Counted from the stretch's first letter, positions 52,444 through 61,716 are shown. The stretch: DNA of 64,000 bases from Mycetocola saprophilus (GCF_000718085.1 NZ_JOEC01000002.1:930001-994000), one strand, 5' to 3'. Translations and numbers: made by a program. Notes: generated by a model from the letters alone, not told the origin.

Positions 52444-53292
52444 GTGCCTCCCTCGACATCGAAGCTCACTCGCGAAGATACCGGTCCGATCGCAACGGTA
52501 CATCGGGTCGTGGACTGGTGCGCCCTTAATCTCAAGGGATGGCTTCGTCTGTTTTCGATAGCTGCGTCGATTGTTGCAACGGTCTTTGGGATTTTGATTG
52601 GCACGACTTGGCCCTCTGGTACTGAAAACAATTCCCATACCGTGTGGCTATTTGTCGGGCTCGTCCTGTCACTACTGAGTTCAGCCCTGTCGACGTGGGC
52701 TCTTGACGCATCGCGAAGGGGGCAGGAATCAGGCCAGATCGCAGCGAAGGTGTCTGCACAGGAACAGCTCCGCGAGGCCGTTATCCCGTCACTTCGCTCA
52801 GTGGCTAAGCTCTCCAGCCTGCCGTCGGAAGCACGTAATGAGCAGATGGCAAAAATGGTCTCTCAGGTGTTGCTGGCCCGACCGGTGATCTTTGGCGATA
52901 CACACGGCGTGAGAATGGTCATCTTTAGAATCAAGACGGTTGATTCCGTGAAACGATTGGAGGTAGTTGACTTTTCCGGGAGAGCCGTCGACCAGCCCTC
53001 CGATTTCGTTTCTAACGACACCGGTCGAGGGGCGAAAGCATTTGCCTGGCTAGAAAACAACCCGCAAACTCGTCTCGTGCCCGATCTTGATCAGGACCCC
53101 GCGCACGGTTGGGGCGGTACGGGACGTGGGTACAAGACATTCATCTCTGCACCAATCGCGGCCGCGGGAGTCCCCTACGGAATGCTCACGGTGGATGCGC
53201 CAGAGCCGGGAAATCTCTCAGAGACACACATTCCAATTCTGGAGGTCCTCGCCCATGTTCTTGCCAATGCGTTCATTATTGGTCCTCGATAA
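52444..53292 (+). CDS. Two-helix membrane protein with C-terminal GAF-like domain (locus B)
   Basis: 282 aa. Short N-terminus, two membrane helices (FSIAASIVATVFGILIGTTW and VWLFVGLVLSLLSSALSTWA), a helical linker of about 50 residues, then a GAF-like domain ending YKTFISAPIAAAGVPYGML, TVDAPEPG and ILEVLAHVLANAF. Same plan as 22778-23554 but little identity. No kinase, cyclase or protease output is attached. Lower GC than flanks. Probably a membrane sensor; function unknown. Confidence 0.65.
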   Translation: MPPSTSKLTREDTGPIATVHRVVDWCALNLKGWLRLFSIAASIVATVFGILIGTTWPSGTENNSHTVWLFVGLVLSLLSSALSTWALDASRRGQESGQIAAKVSAQEQLREAVIPSLRSVAKLSSLPSEARNEQMAKMVSQVLLARPVIFGDTHGVRMVIFRIKTVDSVKRLEVVDFSGRAVDQPSDFVSNDTGRGAKAFAWLENNPQTRLVPDLDQDPAHGWGGTGRGYKTFISAPIAAAGVPYGMLTVDAPEPGNLSETHIPILEVLAHVLANAFIIGPR

Positions 53293-53351
53293 CACCCGTA
53301 TGGATGCGAAACAGGGGCATTCTGCATAGAATGTCTATTGGAGGAGGCAAA

Positions 53352-53522
53352 ATGACTAATAGAATCACTCTCTCCGCCGCGATTAGAGCGGAGCGGGCCA
53401 AGCGAGAAGCCGACGAAGCCAAGGCTGCAATCGAGCGCGCTGACCGAAGAAAAGAAATCGAGATCATTGTTCGCCGGGAACAGATCCGTCAGTTTTCTGA
53501 ACGACACAGAACTGCTCACTAG
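53352..53522 (+). CDS. Small charged helical protein (locus B)
   Basis: 56 aa, one long basic-acidic helix (AAIRAERAKREADEAKAAIE, then RRKEIEIIVRREQIRQF), likely a coiled coil. RBS GGAGGAGG lies 5 nt upstream. It follows the TM-GAF gene by 59 nt, as another small gene follows the locus A sensor. Confidence 0.6.
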   Translation: MTNRITLSAAIRAERAKREADEAKAAIERADRRKEIEIIVRREQIRQFSERHRTAH

Positions 53523-53700
53523 CGACGGCACTACCCCGTACAACCCACAGCTTGGGCGATCCACGGTCCAGAAAGGCTGAGCGAGCAAGTGCCTTTTGTG
53601 ACGGGAAAACGCTGAGTCTGTCGGCATGAATGATCGACATACCGCCGCCGCGCGCAGGTGAATGGCGGCGGTCTCCCAGAGGTTTGTACGGCTGTAATCC

Positions 53701-53706
53701 TATAAT
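53701..53706 (+). promoter_or_regulatory. Consensus -10 of the ankyrin lipoprotein gene
   Basis: Perfect TATAAT, giving a leader of about 33 nt before GTG 53747 with a G-rich RBS. No good -35 is seen. Confidence 0.6.
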
Positions 53707-53746
53707 GGTGGTAATTATTTCCGCTTTTATCAGGGGGTTTTACGTA

Positions 53747-54505
53747 GTGATACGGACCGGACGAGTGGGCGGTGGACTGCTGGGCGTGGGGGCGGCGGCA
53801 ACGCTGCTCCTGGCGGGCTGCGCTGCAGAAACGGAGGGCACTATGGGAAATCAGACAGCGCCATCCGTGAGCACGGGGCAGCCGGGCGGTTCCGGCTCCG
53901 AGAACTCGCAGGCAACCGCCGCGCTGATTGACGCGGTGACGGCGAATGACGCCGCCGGGGTGACCCGCGCGCTGGAGAATGGCGCGAACATCGAGGCGCG
54001 AAGTGGCAGCAACCAGACGCCGCTGATCGCCGCAACGAAGGCCAACAGCATCGCCGCCGCGCGCGCCCTGATCGAGGCCGGGGCCGATGTGAATGCCAAG
54101 GACGGGATCCAGGACAGCGCGTATCTGTATGCCGGTGCCGAGGGATATAACGAGATCCTCACCCTCACCCTGGCCAACGGCGCCGACCTTGCCAGCACCA
54201 ATCGCTACGGCGGCACCGCGCTGATCCCGGCGGGGGAGCACGGACATGTGGAGACCATCCGGCTGCTGCTCGACGCGGGCGTGGACCCCGACCACATCAA
54301 CAATCTGGGCTGGACGGCGCTTCAGGAAGCGGTGCTCCTGGGCACCGACGGGCCCGATCATCAGGAGAGCGTGAAGCTGCTGATCGCCGGTGGAGCGGAT
54401 GTGAACCTGCGCGATTCGACGGGCAACACCCCGCTGAAAAACGCCGAGGATCGCGGCTCAGCAAAGCTCGCGGCGCTGATCAAGGCCGCCGGAGGCCACC
54501 GATAG
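53747..54505 (+). CDS. Ankyrin-repeat lipoprotein
   Basis: 252 aa. Lipobox TLLLAGC (Cys25) after a GTG start. A Ser/Gly-rich linker is followed by five ankyrin repeats (for example NQTPLIAATKANSIAAARAL, GWTALQEAVLLG and GNTPLKNAEDRG), so it is a surface protein-binding scaffold. Partner unknown. Some such proteins protect against catalase or act as immunity factors, but nothing here shows that. Confidence 0.85.
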   Translation: MIRTGRVGGGLLGVGAAATLLLAGCAAETEGTMGNQTAPSVSTGQPGGSGSENSQATAALIDAVTANDAAGVTRALENGANIEARSGSNQTPLIAATKANSIAAARALIEAGADVNAKDGIQDSAYLYAGAEGYNEILTLTLANGADLASTNRYGGTALIPAGEHGHVETIRLLLDAGVDPDHINNLGWTALQEAVLLGTDGPDHQESVKLLIAGGADVNLRDSTGNTPLKNAEDRGSAKLAALIKAAGGHR

Positions 54506-54506
54506 A

Positions 54507-54540
54507 AAAATCCCCCACACCGGTTGGTGCGGGGGATTTT
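54507..54540. terminator. Bidirectional terminator
   Basis: AAAATCCCCC/GGGGGATTTT stem with further pairing, one A-C mismatch, between the ankyrin gene (+) and the SPFH gene (-). Confidence 0.85.
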
Positions 54541-54553
54541 CGGCGCGAGCAGT

Positions 54554-55459
54554 CTATTTGCTGACGTTCACCAAACCGTTGAACCCGTCGGGGACCACCA
54601 CCAGGTTGCCACCCTTACCGAGTTCCTTGAGGGTGTCCAGGTAGCGCTGCTTGAGCACCGGGTCGGTCAGCGATTCGGCAAGTTTGCGGTTCGCCTCCGA
54701 CTCGGCCTCGGCCTGCACGATTTTCTGCTTGGCCGAAACCTCGGTTGCCTCCAGCTCCGCCTTGGCCTTTTCCACCTCGGTGCGGGCGTTTTGGGCATCG
54801 GCAAAGCGCTTCTGCACATCCTCGGGATAGCGGATCTCCTGCAGCGAGACCGAGTCCACCAGCACACCCTTGGACGTCCAGCGCTGCTCCAGATAGTCGG
54901 TGATTTCCTTCTCGACCTTGGCGCGGGAGTTCAGCAGATCCAGGGTGCCATAGGCGGTGGGGACCGTGCGTACGCCGGCACGGATATCGTTGACGATGAA
55001 CTTGGAGATGAAGTTCTCCTGGCTGCCGTACTGCTTATAGACCGCGCTCACGGCATCGGGCTTGATCGAGTAACGCACGCTGATATCGATATTCGCCGAG
55101 ACGCCCTCGCGGTCCTGCACCGTCACCTGGGATCCCTGCAGGTCCACCTCATCGTTCTCGGTGCCGGCAAAAACCACCTGCTGATTGCGGATGTCGTAGG
55201 AGATGGTGTCCTGCCAGGGAGCATGGAACCCGGCACCGGCCTCGGTGACCTGCCCCTGAACCTCGCCGGTGAAGGATCGAATGACCTTGGCCTGGCCCTC
55301 ATCGTTGGTATAAAACGACGTGAAAAACAGCATGCCCACGGCCAAGACCCCGGCGATACCGGTCACTCCCAGCGCCAGGGATCGACGATTCGGGGTGGCA
55401 AATAAGACGATGGCGGCCACGATAGCCACCACCAAAAGGAGCAGGGCAACAACAAACAT
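54554..55459 (-). CDS. SPFH/prohibitin-family membrane protein
   Basis: 301 aa. Two N-terminal hydrophobic segments (FVVALLLLVVAIVAAIVLF and LALGVTGIAGVLAVGML), then the SPFH domain (GEVQGQVTEAGAGFHAPWQD, ISVRYSIKPDAVSAVY) and a helical coil (VEKAKAELEATEVSAKQKIV) near the end. It builds oligomeric membrane microdomain scaffolds. Start ATG 55459. Confidence 0.88.
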   Translation of the reverse strand: MFVVALLLLVVAIVAAIVLFATPNRRSLALGVTGIAGVLAVGMLFFTSFYTNDEGQAKVIRSFTGEVQGQVTEAGAGFHAPWQDTISYDIRNQQVVFAGTENDEVDLQGSQVTVQDREGVSANIDISVRYSIKPDAVSAVYKQYGSQENFISKFIVNDIRAGVRTVPTAYGTLDLLNSRAKVEKEITDYLEQRWTSKGVLVDSVSLQEIRYPEDVQKRFADAQNARTEVEKAKAELEATEVSAKQKIVQAEAESEANRKLAESLTDPVLKQRYLDTLKELGKGGNLVVVPDGFNGLVNVSK

Positions 55460-55573
55460 CGGGTGACTTTCTGGGTTGATTATCGGTCGAAAATGCGACC
55501 GATCAGGAACGAAGGAAGGGTACACGCGACGTGAGGCCGGGACCCTTCGGCCCCGGCCTCACGAAATTGGTGG

Positions 55574-55978
55574 TTACGCGTTCTGGTTGTAACGCGCCTG
55601 GCCGAAACCGAGGACCAGGTAGCCGATGAAGGGGAACAGGAACAGCAGGAAGAACGAGAATGCCCCGCCCTTGCCGAACTTACGCCCCAGATCGAAGGCC
55701 ACGATGATCGCCATCACGATGTTGACGATCGGGATGAGGTACAGCAGCACCAGCCATCCGCTGCGACCGACGATGCGCAGGGTGAAGATGACGTTCACGA
55801 TCGGGATGATGGCCAGGATGCCCGGGCGTCCGGCCTTGCTGAACACTGCCCACAGACCGATGACCGAGATGACGTAGAAGATGAATCCGCCGGTACCGGT
55901 CGTGGTGGTGATCTGGTTCAGACCGTCCTGCACGTCGGTGTTGATTTCCGCGGGGAGGAGCGAGAGGTGAGAGAACAC
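55574..55978 (-). CDS. DUF5684-like small membrane protein
   Basis: 134 aa with three or four membrane helices (FIFYVISVIGLWAVF, AIIPIVNVIFTLRIV, WLVLLYLIPIVNIVMAIIV, FFLLFLFPFIGYLVLGF). IPIVN repeats are typical of this group. GTG start with AAAGG upstream. Function unknown; signal-peptidase-adjacent homologues occur, but no such neighbour is here. Confidence 0.7.
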   Translation of the reverse strand: MFSHLSLLPAEINTDVQDGLNQITTTTGTGGFIFYVISVIGLWAVFSKAGRPGILAIIPIVNVIFTLRIVGRSGWLVLLYLIPIVNIVMAIIVAFDLGRKFGKGGAFSFFLLFLFPFIGYLVLGFGQARYNQNA

Positions 55979-56109
55979 GCTAAACCTTTCAACGATTCTT
56001 GCCGCCCCCAATGAGCGGCGAGGATAACGATAGTGCGAGTTATGTCATCTGCGCGAGAGGCGCGTGCAGGGCCACGCAGTTGGGTGGGAAATCGGGCCCC
56101 GGAACCGGA

Positions 56110-56115
56110 TAGCAT
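56110..56115 (+). promoter_or_regulatory. -10 hexamer of the GNAT gene, leaderless type
   Basis: TAGCAT, 6 nt before the ATG at 56122. Confidence 0.5.
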
Positions 56116-56121
56116 ATCGCT

Positions 56122-56559
56122 ATGAAGTGGACCCTGCGCGCGAGTACCCCGGACGATTCGATCTGGATTGCCGAGCTGCGCGCCGAGGTGTTACGTCCCG
56201 ACCTGGAACGTCTCGGACGCTATGATCCCCAGCGGGTGCGCGAGCGGTTTACCGCCGCATTCCGCCCCGAACTTACCCGGGTGATCGAGGTTGAGGGGCG
56301 CGGGGTGGGCTCGATCACCGTGCGCCCCGAAACCGACGGGATTTGGATCGAACACTTTTACCTCTCCACCGAGCTGCAGGGTCGGGGAATCGGCCGCGGG
56401 GTCTTGGAATCGGTGCTGGCCGAGCCTGGAACGCAGCCCTTCCGCCTCAACGTGCTCCAGGGCAGCCGGGCCGCCGCGCTCTATGCACGGCTGGGATTTG
56501 TGCTCAGCGACGAGGACGAGGTCGACGTGTGGATGATCCGTCCCCGGGTTGCCGCATAG
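56122..56559 (+). CDS. GNAT family N-acetyltransferase
   Basis: 145 aa. The acetyl-CoA loop is LQGRGIGRGVLESVL, after the strand GIWIEHFYLS; the end LNVLQGSRAAALYARLGF with the conserved Asn and Tyr matches GNAT. Substrate unknown. Leaderless start. Confidence 0.87.
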   Translation: MKWTLRASTPDDSIWIAELRAEVLRPDLERLGRYDPQRVRERFTAAFRPELTRVIEVEGRGVGSITVRPETDGIWIEHFYLSTELQGRGIGRGVLESVLAEPGTQPFRLNVLQGSRAAALYARLGFVLSDEDEVDVWMIRPRVAA

Positions 56560-56650
56560 GCTTTACACAGCTATCGCACAGTGGGTTCTGGATAGCGGGG
56601 CTATGCTCTTCGTGAGTGGCGCCATGGATCGACGCCGGAAAAGAAGAATC

Positions 56651-57490
56651 ATGTCCGCGTCGCAGTCCTCACACATCCTGGAAACCTCGGCCGGCCCGGT
56701 GGAATATGCCGAGCGCGGGAGCGGGGTTCCGCTGATCGTCCTGCACGGGACGCCGGGTGGTTTTGACCAGGGACTGTCCCTCGCCGAAACCATCGGGACC
56801 GATGCCGGTGTGCGCGTCATCGCGATCTCCCGTCCCGGATATCTTCGCACCCCGCTCGAGCTGGCCCCCGGGCCGCGTCGGCAGGGTCTGCTGCTGGGCC
56901 CGGTGATGGATGCGCTCAACCTGCACTCGGCCGCCGTGGCGGGCATCTCCGGGGGCGGCATGGCCGCGCTCTGGGCCGCCGCCAACCTTCCCGACCGGGT
57001 CAGCGCCCTGGTGCTGATCGAGGCCCTGGTGGCCGCCCAGGATATCTCGATGCCTCCGGGTGCCCGGTTCCTGCTCACCCGGCGCGGCATCGCGCGTGCA
57101 GCCACCACGCGGCCGATCCAGCGCCTCCTGGCACGGGGAATACCCGGGCCCGATGCCGATGGGTGGGATGCGCGCGCAGTGGTGCGCACCATCACCGCCG
57201 CCAGCTTCCCCTATGCGCCGCGGATACGCGGGACCGAGAGCGACACCCGATATGCGGCGGAGTTTGTGGCCCCCGATCCGGCCCGGATCACGATGCCCAC
57301 GCTGATCGTGCACGGGGAGCGTGACCGCACCGTTCCGATCGAGCCGGCGCGTGCATTGGCGGCGGCCCTGCCCGCCGCGCGACTGCTCGCGCTGCCCGGA
57401 GCCGATCACACCAGCACCGTGCCCTCGCCCGAGGTGCGCCGCGAGGTGCCGGCGTTTGTGCGTTCCCAGGCGGGGGCGAGGGTGCGTTAA
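56651..57490 (+). CDS. Alpha/beta hydrolase
   Basis: 279 aa. Oxyanion stretch LIVLHGTPGGFDQGL, nucleophile elbow GISGGGMAAL (Ser), acid in HGERDRTVPIEP (Asp) and GADHTS (His). No signal peptide. Substrate unknown. ATG 56651 with GGAAAAGAAG upstream. Confidence 0.83.
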   Translation: MSASQSSHILETSAGPVEYAERGSGVPLIVLHGTPGGFDQGLSLAETIGTDAGVRVIAISRPGYLRTPLELAPGPRRQGLLLGPVMDALNLHSAAVAGISGGGMAALWAAANLPDRVSALVLIEALVAAQDISMPPGARFLLTRRGIARAATTRPIQRLLARGIPGPDADGWDARAVVRTITAASFPYAPRIRGTESDTRYAAEFVAPDPARITMPTLIVHGERDRTVPIEPARALAAALPAARLLALPGADHTSTVPSPEVRREVPAFVRSQAGARVR

Positions 57491-57626
57491 CGCGCTGTTC
57501 AGCCGCGGCATAGCCGGCGTTCAGACACGCTCCGTAGCGTGGGGGCATGTTCGGAGGGTGCAAGCGCTTCGGGCATCACCACTAGGCTCCGGTCGGGCAT
57601 TCCCGGTCGCGGGCCGTCCACGTCCA

Positions 57627-57656
57627 CACCGGCCGGGCATCGCTGCCCGGCCGGTG
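57627..57656. terminator. Hairpin between hydrolase and polymerase genes
   Basis: 13-bp stem CACCGGCCGGGCA/TGCCCGGCCGGTG, loop TCGC. Confidence 0.8.
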
Positions 57657-57661
57657 CTGTG

Positions 57662-59353
57662 TTATTTGGCCTCCGAATAGCGTTCGACGATCGCCACACT
57701 GAGCGGGAAGTCGATCGGGAAGGTGCCAAACAGCAGGCGTCCGGCTTCGGCGGCGGCGTCCCGAATGGCCGCGGCCGTCTCGTCAGCTACGTTTGCCGGG
57801 GCATGCACAACCACCTCATCGTGGAGGAAGTACACCAGGTGGGGGCGATCGCCCGGGGTGCCCAGCCGGGCCAGCCGCTGGCGCAGCCCGGCCATCCAGC
57901 ACAGCGCCCACTCGGCGGCAGTACCCTGGGCGATGAAGTTGCGGCTGAACCGGCCCCAGTCCCGGGCCAGGGTTCCCGCACGTCGACGCATCGCGTCGGT
58001 GGCATCAACCTGCCCCGCGGTGCGCTGAAACTCGAACCAGCCGGCATCGGGCAGCGGCGCCCCGCGACCCAGCCAGGTGGAGACCGATCTTCCCTTTTCG
58101 CCCTCGCGTGCGGCGTTTTCCACGGCGGCGATGGCCTGCGGGAAGGCGCGCTTGAGCCGCGGCATCAGCGCGCCACTCTCGCCGCTGGTGGCACCGTAGA
58201 GCGCCCCGAGCATCGCGAGCTTGGCCTCGGCTCGGCCCGGCACCACGCCCGCGTCGGCGAGGCCCTGATACAGGTCTTTGCCGGCGCCCGCGGCGGCCAT
58301 CGCGGTGTCGCGGGACATGCCGGCGATGATCCGCGGCTCCAGCTGGGCGGCATCGGCGACCACCAGTAGGTGTCCGGGATCGGCTCGGACGGCCGCGCGG
58401 ATCTGCGCGGGGAGCTGCATGGCCCCGCCGCCGTTCGTGGCCCAGCGTCCGGTCGCGGTGCCGGCAACCACGTATTCGGGACGGTAGCGATCCTCTGGCA
58501 CCCAGGTGTCGAGCCACACCCAGCCGTTGGCGCTGAGCAGGCGCGAGAGTGACTTATAGCGCAGCAGCGGTTCCACCACCGGATGCTTGATGTCCCGCAG
58601 CACCCACTTGCTGGTGCTGGGCACCGAGATGCCCGCCCGGGCGAGGGCGCGCAGCAGTTCGGGTGGGGAATCGGGGTTGAGATCGGGGGCGTCGAGGAGT
58701 TCCCGGATGGTGTCGGCGAGGGCGGCCAGGTGGGCGGGCCGCCCGCCGAACCGCGGACGCTCGCCGAGGGCCTCGGTCAGGATCCGATCGTGTTCCTCCC
58801 GGCTCCACGGCAGCCCGAAGTGGTGGATTTCGGCGGCAACCAGCGCCCCCGAGGACTCGGCTGCGAGCAGCAGGCGGAGCTTTCCTCCGGCAATCGGATC
58901 CCGCTCGGCGGCGCGGGCGACGGCCGCGCGCTGACGGGCAAACTCGGCCAGAACCTCGTCGGCGCTCACGGTGTCCGCGCGGTCCACCTCGTCGAACAGG
59001 GTCAGACCCTGCTCGACCGGCGCGCCGCTGGGGAAGGGTTCGTATCGCCACGGGCTGTCCGGGGCGCTGGGATACTCGCCCGCGGGCAGGGCCGAGGTGA
59101 GGCGGAGCAGCGCGTGACCCAGCCGCAAATCCACGCAGCGTTCGATGTGCAGGTTGTGTTCCAACAGCCACGGATACCAGTCGTTGGTGCCCGACCATAC
59201 CCAGCGCGGGTGGCTGGCCTCGGCTTCGCCGATGGCCCGGAGGATGTTCTCGGTTCCGCGCAGTTCCACTGGCTCGGACAGCACGGTACCCGCCTCGTCC
59301 ACCTCGCGCAGCACTGTGAGGCCGAGCGGGGAACCGGTGAGAACGAGGGGCAT
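57662..59353 (-). CDS. Family-A DNA polymerase-like protein (bifunctional 3'-5' exonuclease/polymerase type)
   Basis: 563 aa, shorter than PolI (about 880) and without a 5'-nuclease domain. Polymerase motif A is VVADAAQLEPRIIAGMS (usually DYSQIELR), motif B RAEAKLAMLGALYGATSG, motif C FLHDEVVVH; the catalytic Asp residues, the motif B Lys and HDE are kept. The N-terminal 200 residues resemble a degenerate exonuclease domain. Starts at a leaderless ATG (CAGAAT six bases upstream). Likely a second polymerase in repair. Confidence 0.83.
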   Translation of the reverse strand: MPLVLTGSPLGLTVLREVDEAGTVLSEPVELRGTENILRAIGEAEASHPRWVWSGTNDWYPWLLEHNLHIERCVDLRLGHALLRLTSALPAGEYPSAPDSPWRYEPFPSGAPVEQGLTLFDEVDRADTVSADEVLAEFARQRAAVARAAERDPIAGGKLRLLLAAESSGALVAAEIHHFGLPWSREEHDRILTEALGERPRFGGRPAHLAALADTIRELLDAPDLNPDSPPELLRALARAGISVPSTSKWVLRDIKHPVVEPLLRYKSLSRLLSANGWVWLDTWVPEDRYRPEYVVAGTATGRWATNGGGAMQLPAQIRAAVRADPGHLLVVADAAQLEPRIIAGMSRDTAMAAAGAGKDLYQGLADAGVVPGRAEAKLAMLGALYGATSGESGALMPRLKRAFPQAIAAVENAAREGEKGRSVSTWLGRGAPLPDAGWFEFQRTAGQVDATDAMRRRAGTLARDWGRFSRNFIAQGTAAEWALCWMAGLRQRLARLGTPGDRPHLVYFLHDEVVVHAPANVADETAAAIRDAAAEAGRLLFGTFPIDFPLSVAIVERYSEAK

Positions 59354-59359
59354 ACCCCT

Positions 59360-59365
59360 ATTCTG
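59360..59365 (-). promoter_or_regulatory. -10 hexamer of the family-A polymerase gene, leaderless type
   Basis: CAGAAT on the minus strand, 6 nt before the ATG at 59353. Confidence 0.4.
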
Positions 59366-59398
59366 GACCGAGCCACCGACCTCGGGATTCAGGCGGGC

Positions 59399-61546
59399 CT
59401 AGCGGGAGGAGATAAAGAGTGTGCGCAGCGAGGTGCGCCACAGGTACGCGCCGAGCCCGATCCCCCCAAACAGCAGCCCCAGGATGAGCGCGGCCGGGAT
59501 GATATCGGGGGAGTGCAGGTGGCTAAACGCCGGCCACAGCAGCGCAAACAGGGTGGTGTAGACGGGCAGGGCGGAGGCGAGCCAGCGCCAGGGGCCGAGG
59601 GCCAGGATCGCGCGGCCGCTGGTTTGGCCCAGCGGAATGAGCAGGATTGCCGCCGAACCGATACCCGCCATCGCGGTCACGTTGGCAACCTCGGCGAGGA
59701 AGGACCCGGCGATTCCGGTGGGCGAGCCCAACAGGCTGGACGCGATCCATCCGGCAACCCCCAACCCAAACACGCTGAACACGCGCAGCGCCGCGGCCCC
59801 GGCGCGCTGGGCCCGGGCGGCCTCGGGGACCAGGGTCACGGCGAACGCGATGCCGAAGACCAGCGCGGGCTCCATCCCCAGCATCCGAGACACCACCGAG
59901 GCGGCGACGGCCGCGCCCAGGTAGCGTGGCGCGACGGTCACCGTGGCGGTGCCGCCGAAACGGCGAGTGCTCAGCAGCACGGGGAGGATCGAGGCGGCCG
60001 TGTTCACGAAGATCAGCGCGATCACCGCGGCACCAAACAGGCGCAGCTGGGCGGCATCCTGGCGCAGCGGCATCGCGAACACCACCACGAGTCCCAGGAC
60101 CAGGACCAGGGCGGCCCCGGCGATGATCGGATGGCGCACCGAGAGTGCGCCCTCGGGATCCTCGGGTGCCGGACGCTCACGATTTCGCCCGGTGAATCTC
60201 AGCGGCCCACGGGAGCGGAATCCGCCGGCAAGGAAGCGGGCGGGGATGAGGACCAGCGCGATCACCGCCAGCGCGAGGAGGAACGCGCCAAGCCAGCCCG
60301 AGGCGGCCGTGGGGCCGAGCACCGGTGCCACCGCGTGGGTGAAGGCCGAGCGGGCGTCCCAATCCCAGGGGCGCGTCGGGACCGCCGGACCCGCCTCGCC
60401 GCCGCCGGTGGGCGGCTGCGCGGGAGCGGAGGAGCTGGGCGGGGCGCTCGGGGTGGGGGTGGGATGTGGGGTCGCCGAGTGGCCAGGAGCCGGGGTGTTG
60501 CCCTGGCCCTGTCCGGGATCCTGCCCGGTACCCGGAGCGGGTGGCGGCGGGGGAATGGTCCCGCCGGGGTTTGCTCCAAACACGATTCGGATCGGCGTAC
60601 TGGTATCGCCCGGGTTTCCCGAAGCGTCGGTTTGATAGGCGATCAGGGTCGCGGGTCCACTCGAGGGAACCTCGGCCGCGCAGCTCCATCGGCTCGCCGT
60701 GACCGGGGCCGAACAGAGCACCGCGTCCCCGCCGGAATCGGGAACCGCGTAGACGGTGACCGTCGCGCCGGTTTCCCCGCCGCCGGCAAACGTGGTCCGC
60801 GAGGTGAGCGCGCTGCCCGCCGCGGGCGCGGTAATCGTGGGTGCGGGCGGCGGTGTGGTATCCACCGCCAGCGAGACAGTGGGACTCGGATCCGAGGAGG
60901 TTGTTCCGCTAAAGGAGGTGCGCTGGGTCGCGCTCATCGAATAGGTGCCGTGAAGTTGCAGGGGGAGTGATTGCGCCCAGCGCCCGGACTGGGCTACCTG
61001 TACATCCCAGGCCCCCACCCCGGTGACGGTGAGCTTGACGGTTGCGCCCGGATAGCCGGTGCCCTGCACCAGCCCCACCTTGGCCGAGCCCGCATCACCG
61101 GAAATGGTGGGTGGGGTGACCACCGCAAATACCACCGAGACGGAGTCGGGTGCGCCGGGGGCGGCCCCGTTATCGCGGGTCACCAGGGTCACCGAGGGGG
61201 AGGTGGTCAGGCCCGAGATCTGGCAGGAGTAGGTGCCGTCGGTACCGGCGTTGGTGGTACAGACCGATTTCCCGTCGGCCAGCACCGTCAGCGAGGCACC
61301 GGGCGCAGCGGTGCCGCGGACCGTGGTGCTGGCTCGGCCGATGACGTCGCCGGCGGCGGGTGCCGAGATGGTGGGCCGCAACGATGGATCGGGGCTGGAA
61401 GGTGCACTGGTCGAGGACCCCGAGGCGGGCTGTGCCGGTTCGGCAAAGGAGGGGACCTGGGCGCTCACGAGCACGCTCAACGTGATCGCGGCCAGGCAGA
61501 GCACAGCAGCAACCGGGACGGGGAACTTCCTCGGAACGGAATGCAC
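59399..61546 (-). CDS. Secreted Ig-repeat protein with polytopic C-terminal membrane domain
   Basis: 715 aa. Signal peptide (VAAVLCLAAITLSVLVSAQV), then three Ig-like domains of about 85 residues (PTISAPAAGDVIGRASTTV, PTISGDAGSAKVGLVQGTG, PTITAPAAGSALTSRTTF). A Pro/Gly/Thr-rich linker follows (about 340-400), then seven to eight membrane helices from residue 410. Ig repeats outside joined to a polytopic domain suggest a surface anchor or mechanosensor; the membrane part resembles no family I know. GTG start. Confidence 0.78.
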   Translation of the reverse strand: MHSVPRKFPVPVAAVLCLAAITLSVLVSAQVPSFAEPAQPASGSSTSAPSSPDPSLRPTISAPAAGDVIGRASTTVRGTAAPGASLTVLADGKSVCTTNAGTDGTYSCQISGLTTSPSVTLVTRDNGAAPGAPDSVSVVFAVVTPPTISGDAGSAKVGLVQGTGYPGATVKLTVTGVGAWDVQVAQSGRWAQSLPLQLHGTYSMSATQRTSFSGTTSSDPSPTVSLAVDTTPPPAPTITAPAAGSALTSRTTFAGGGETGATVTVYAVPDSGGDAVLCSAPVTASRWSCAAEVPSSGPATLIAYQTDASGNPGDTSTPIRIVFGANPGGTIPPPPPAPGTGQDPGQGQGNTPAPGHSATPHPTPTPSAPPSSSAPAQPPTGGGEAGPAVPTRPWDWDARSAFTHAVAPVLGPTAASGWLGAFLLALAVIALVLIPARFLAGGFRSRGPLRFTGRNRERPAPEDPEGALSVRHPIIAGAALVLVLGLVVVFAMPLRQDAAQLRLFGAAVIALIFVNTAASILPVLLSTRRFGGTATVTVAPRYLGAAVAASVVSRMLGMEPALVFGIAFAVTLVPEAARAQRAGAAALRVFSVFGLGVAGWIASSLLGSPTGIAGSFLAEVANVTAMAGIGSAAILLIPLGQTSGRAILALGPWRWLASALPVYTTLFALLWPAFSHLHSPDIIPAALILGLLFGGIGLGAYLWRTSLRTLFISSR

Positions 61547-61716
61547 GGTGTCTCTATTCCATGCAAAAATCCGGTCTTTGTCAAAGATTTACGTCATCCG
61601 CCCACACATTCCTGCGAATTGAGTGCCGGGTGGTGGCGAAGAGGGGCCGAGAACCACCCGGACGCGTACACTGGATATTCAGTACGAATATCATTCAAAT
61701 CTTGGAAGGTCCCACC

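Noticed and set aside
51954..53640. tRNA-integrated island with attL/attR
   Set aside because: No copy of the tRNA 3' end was found downstream and no integrase is present.
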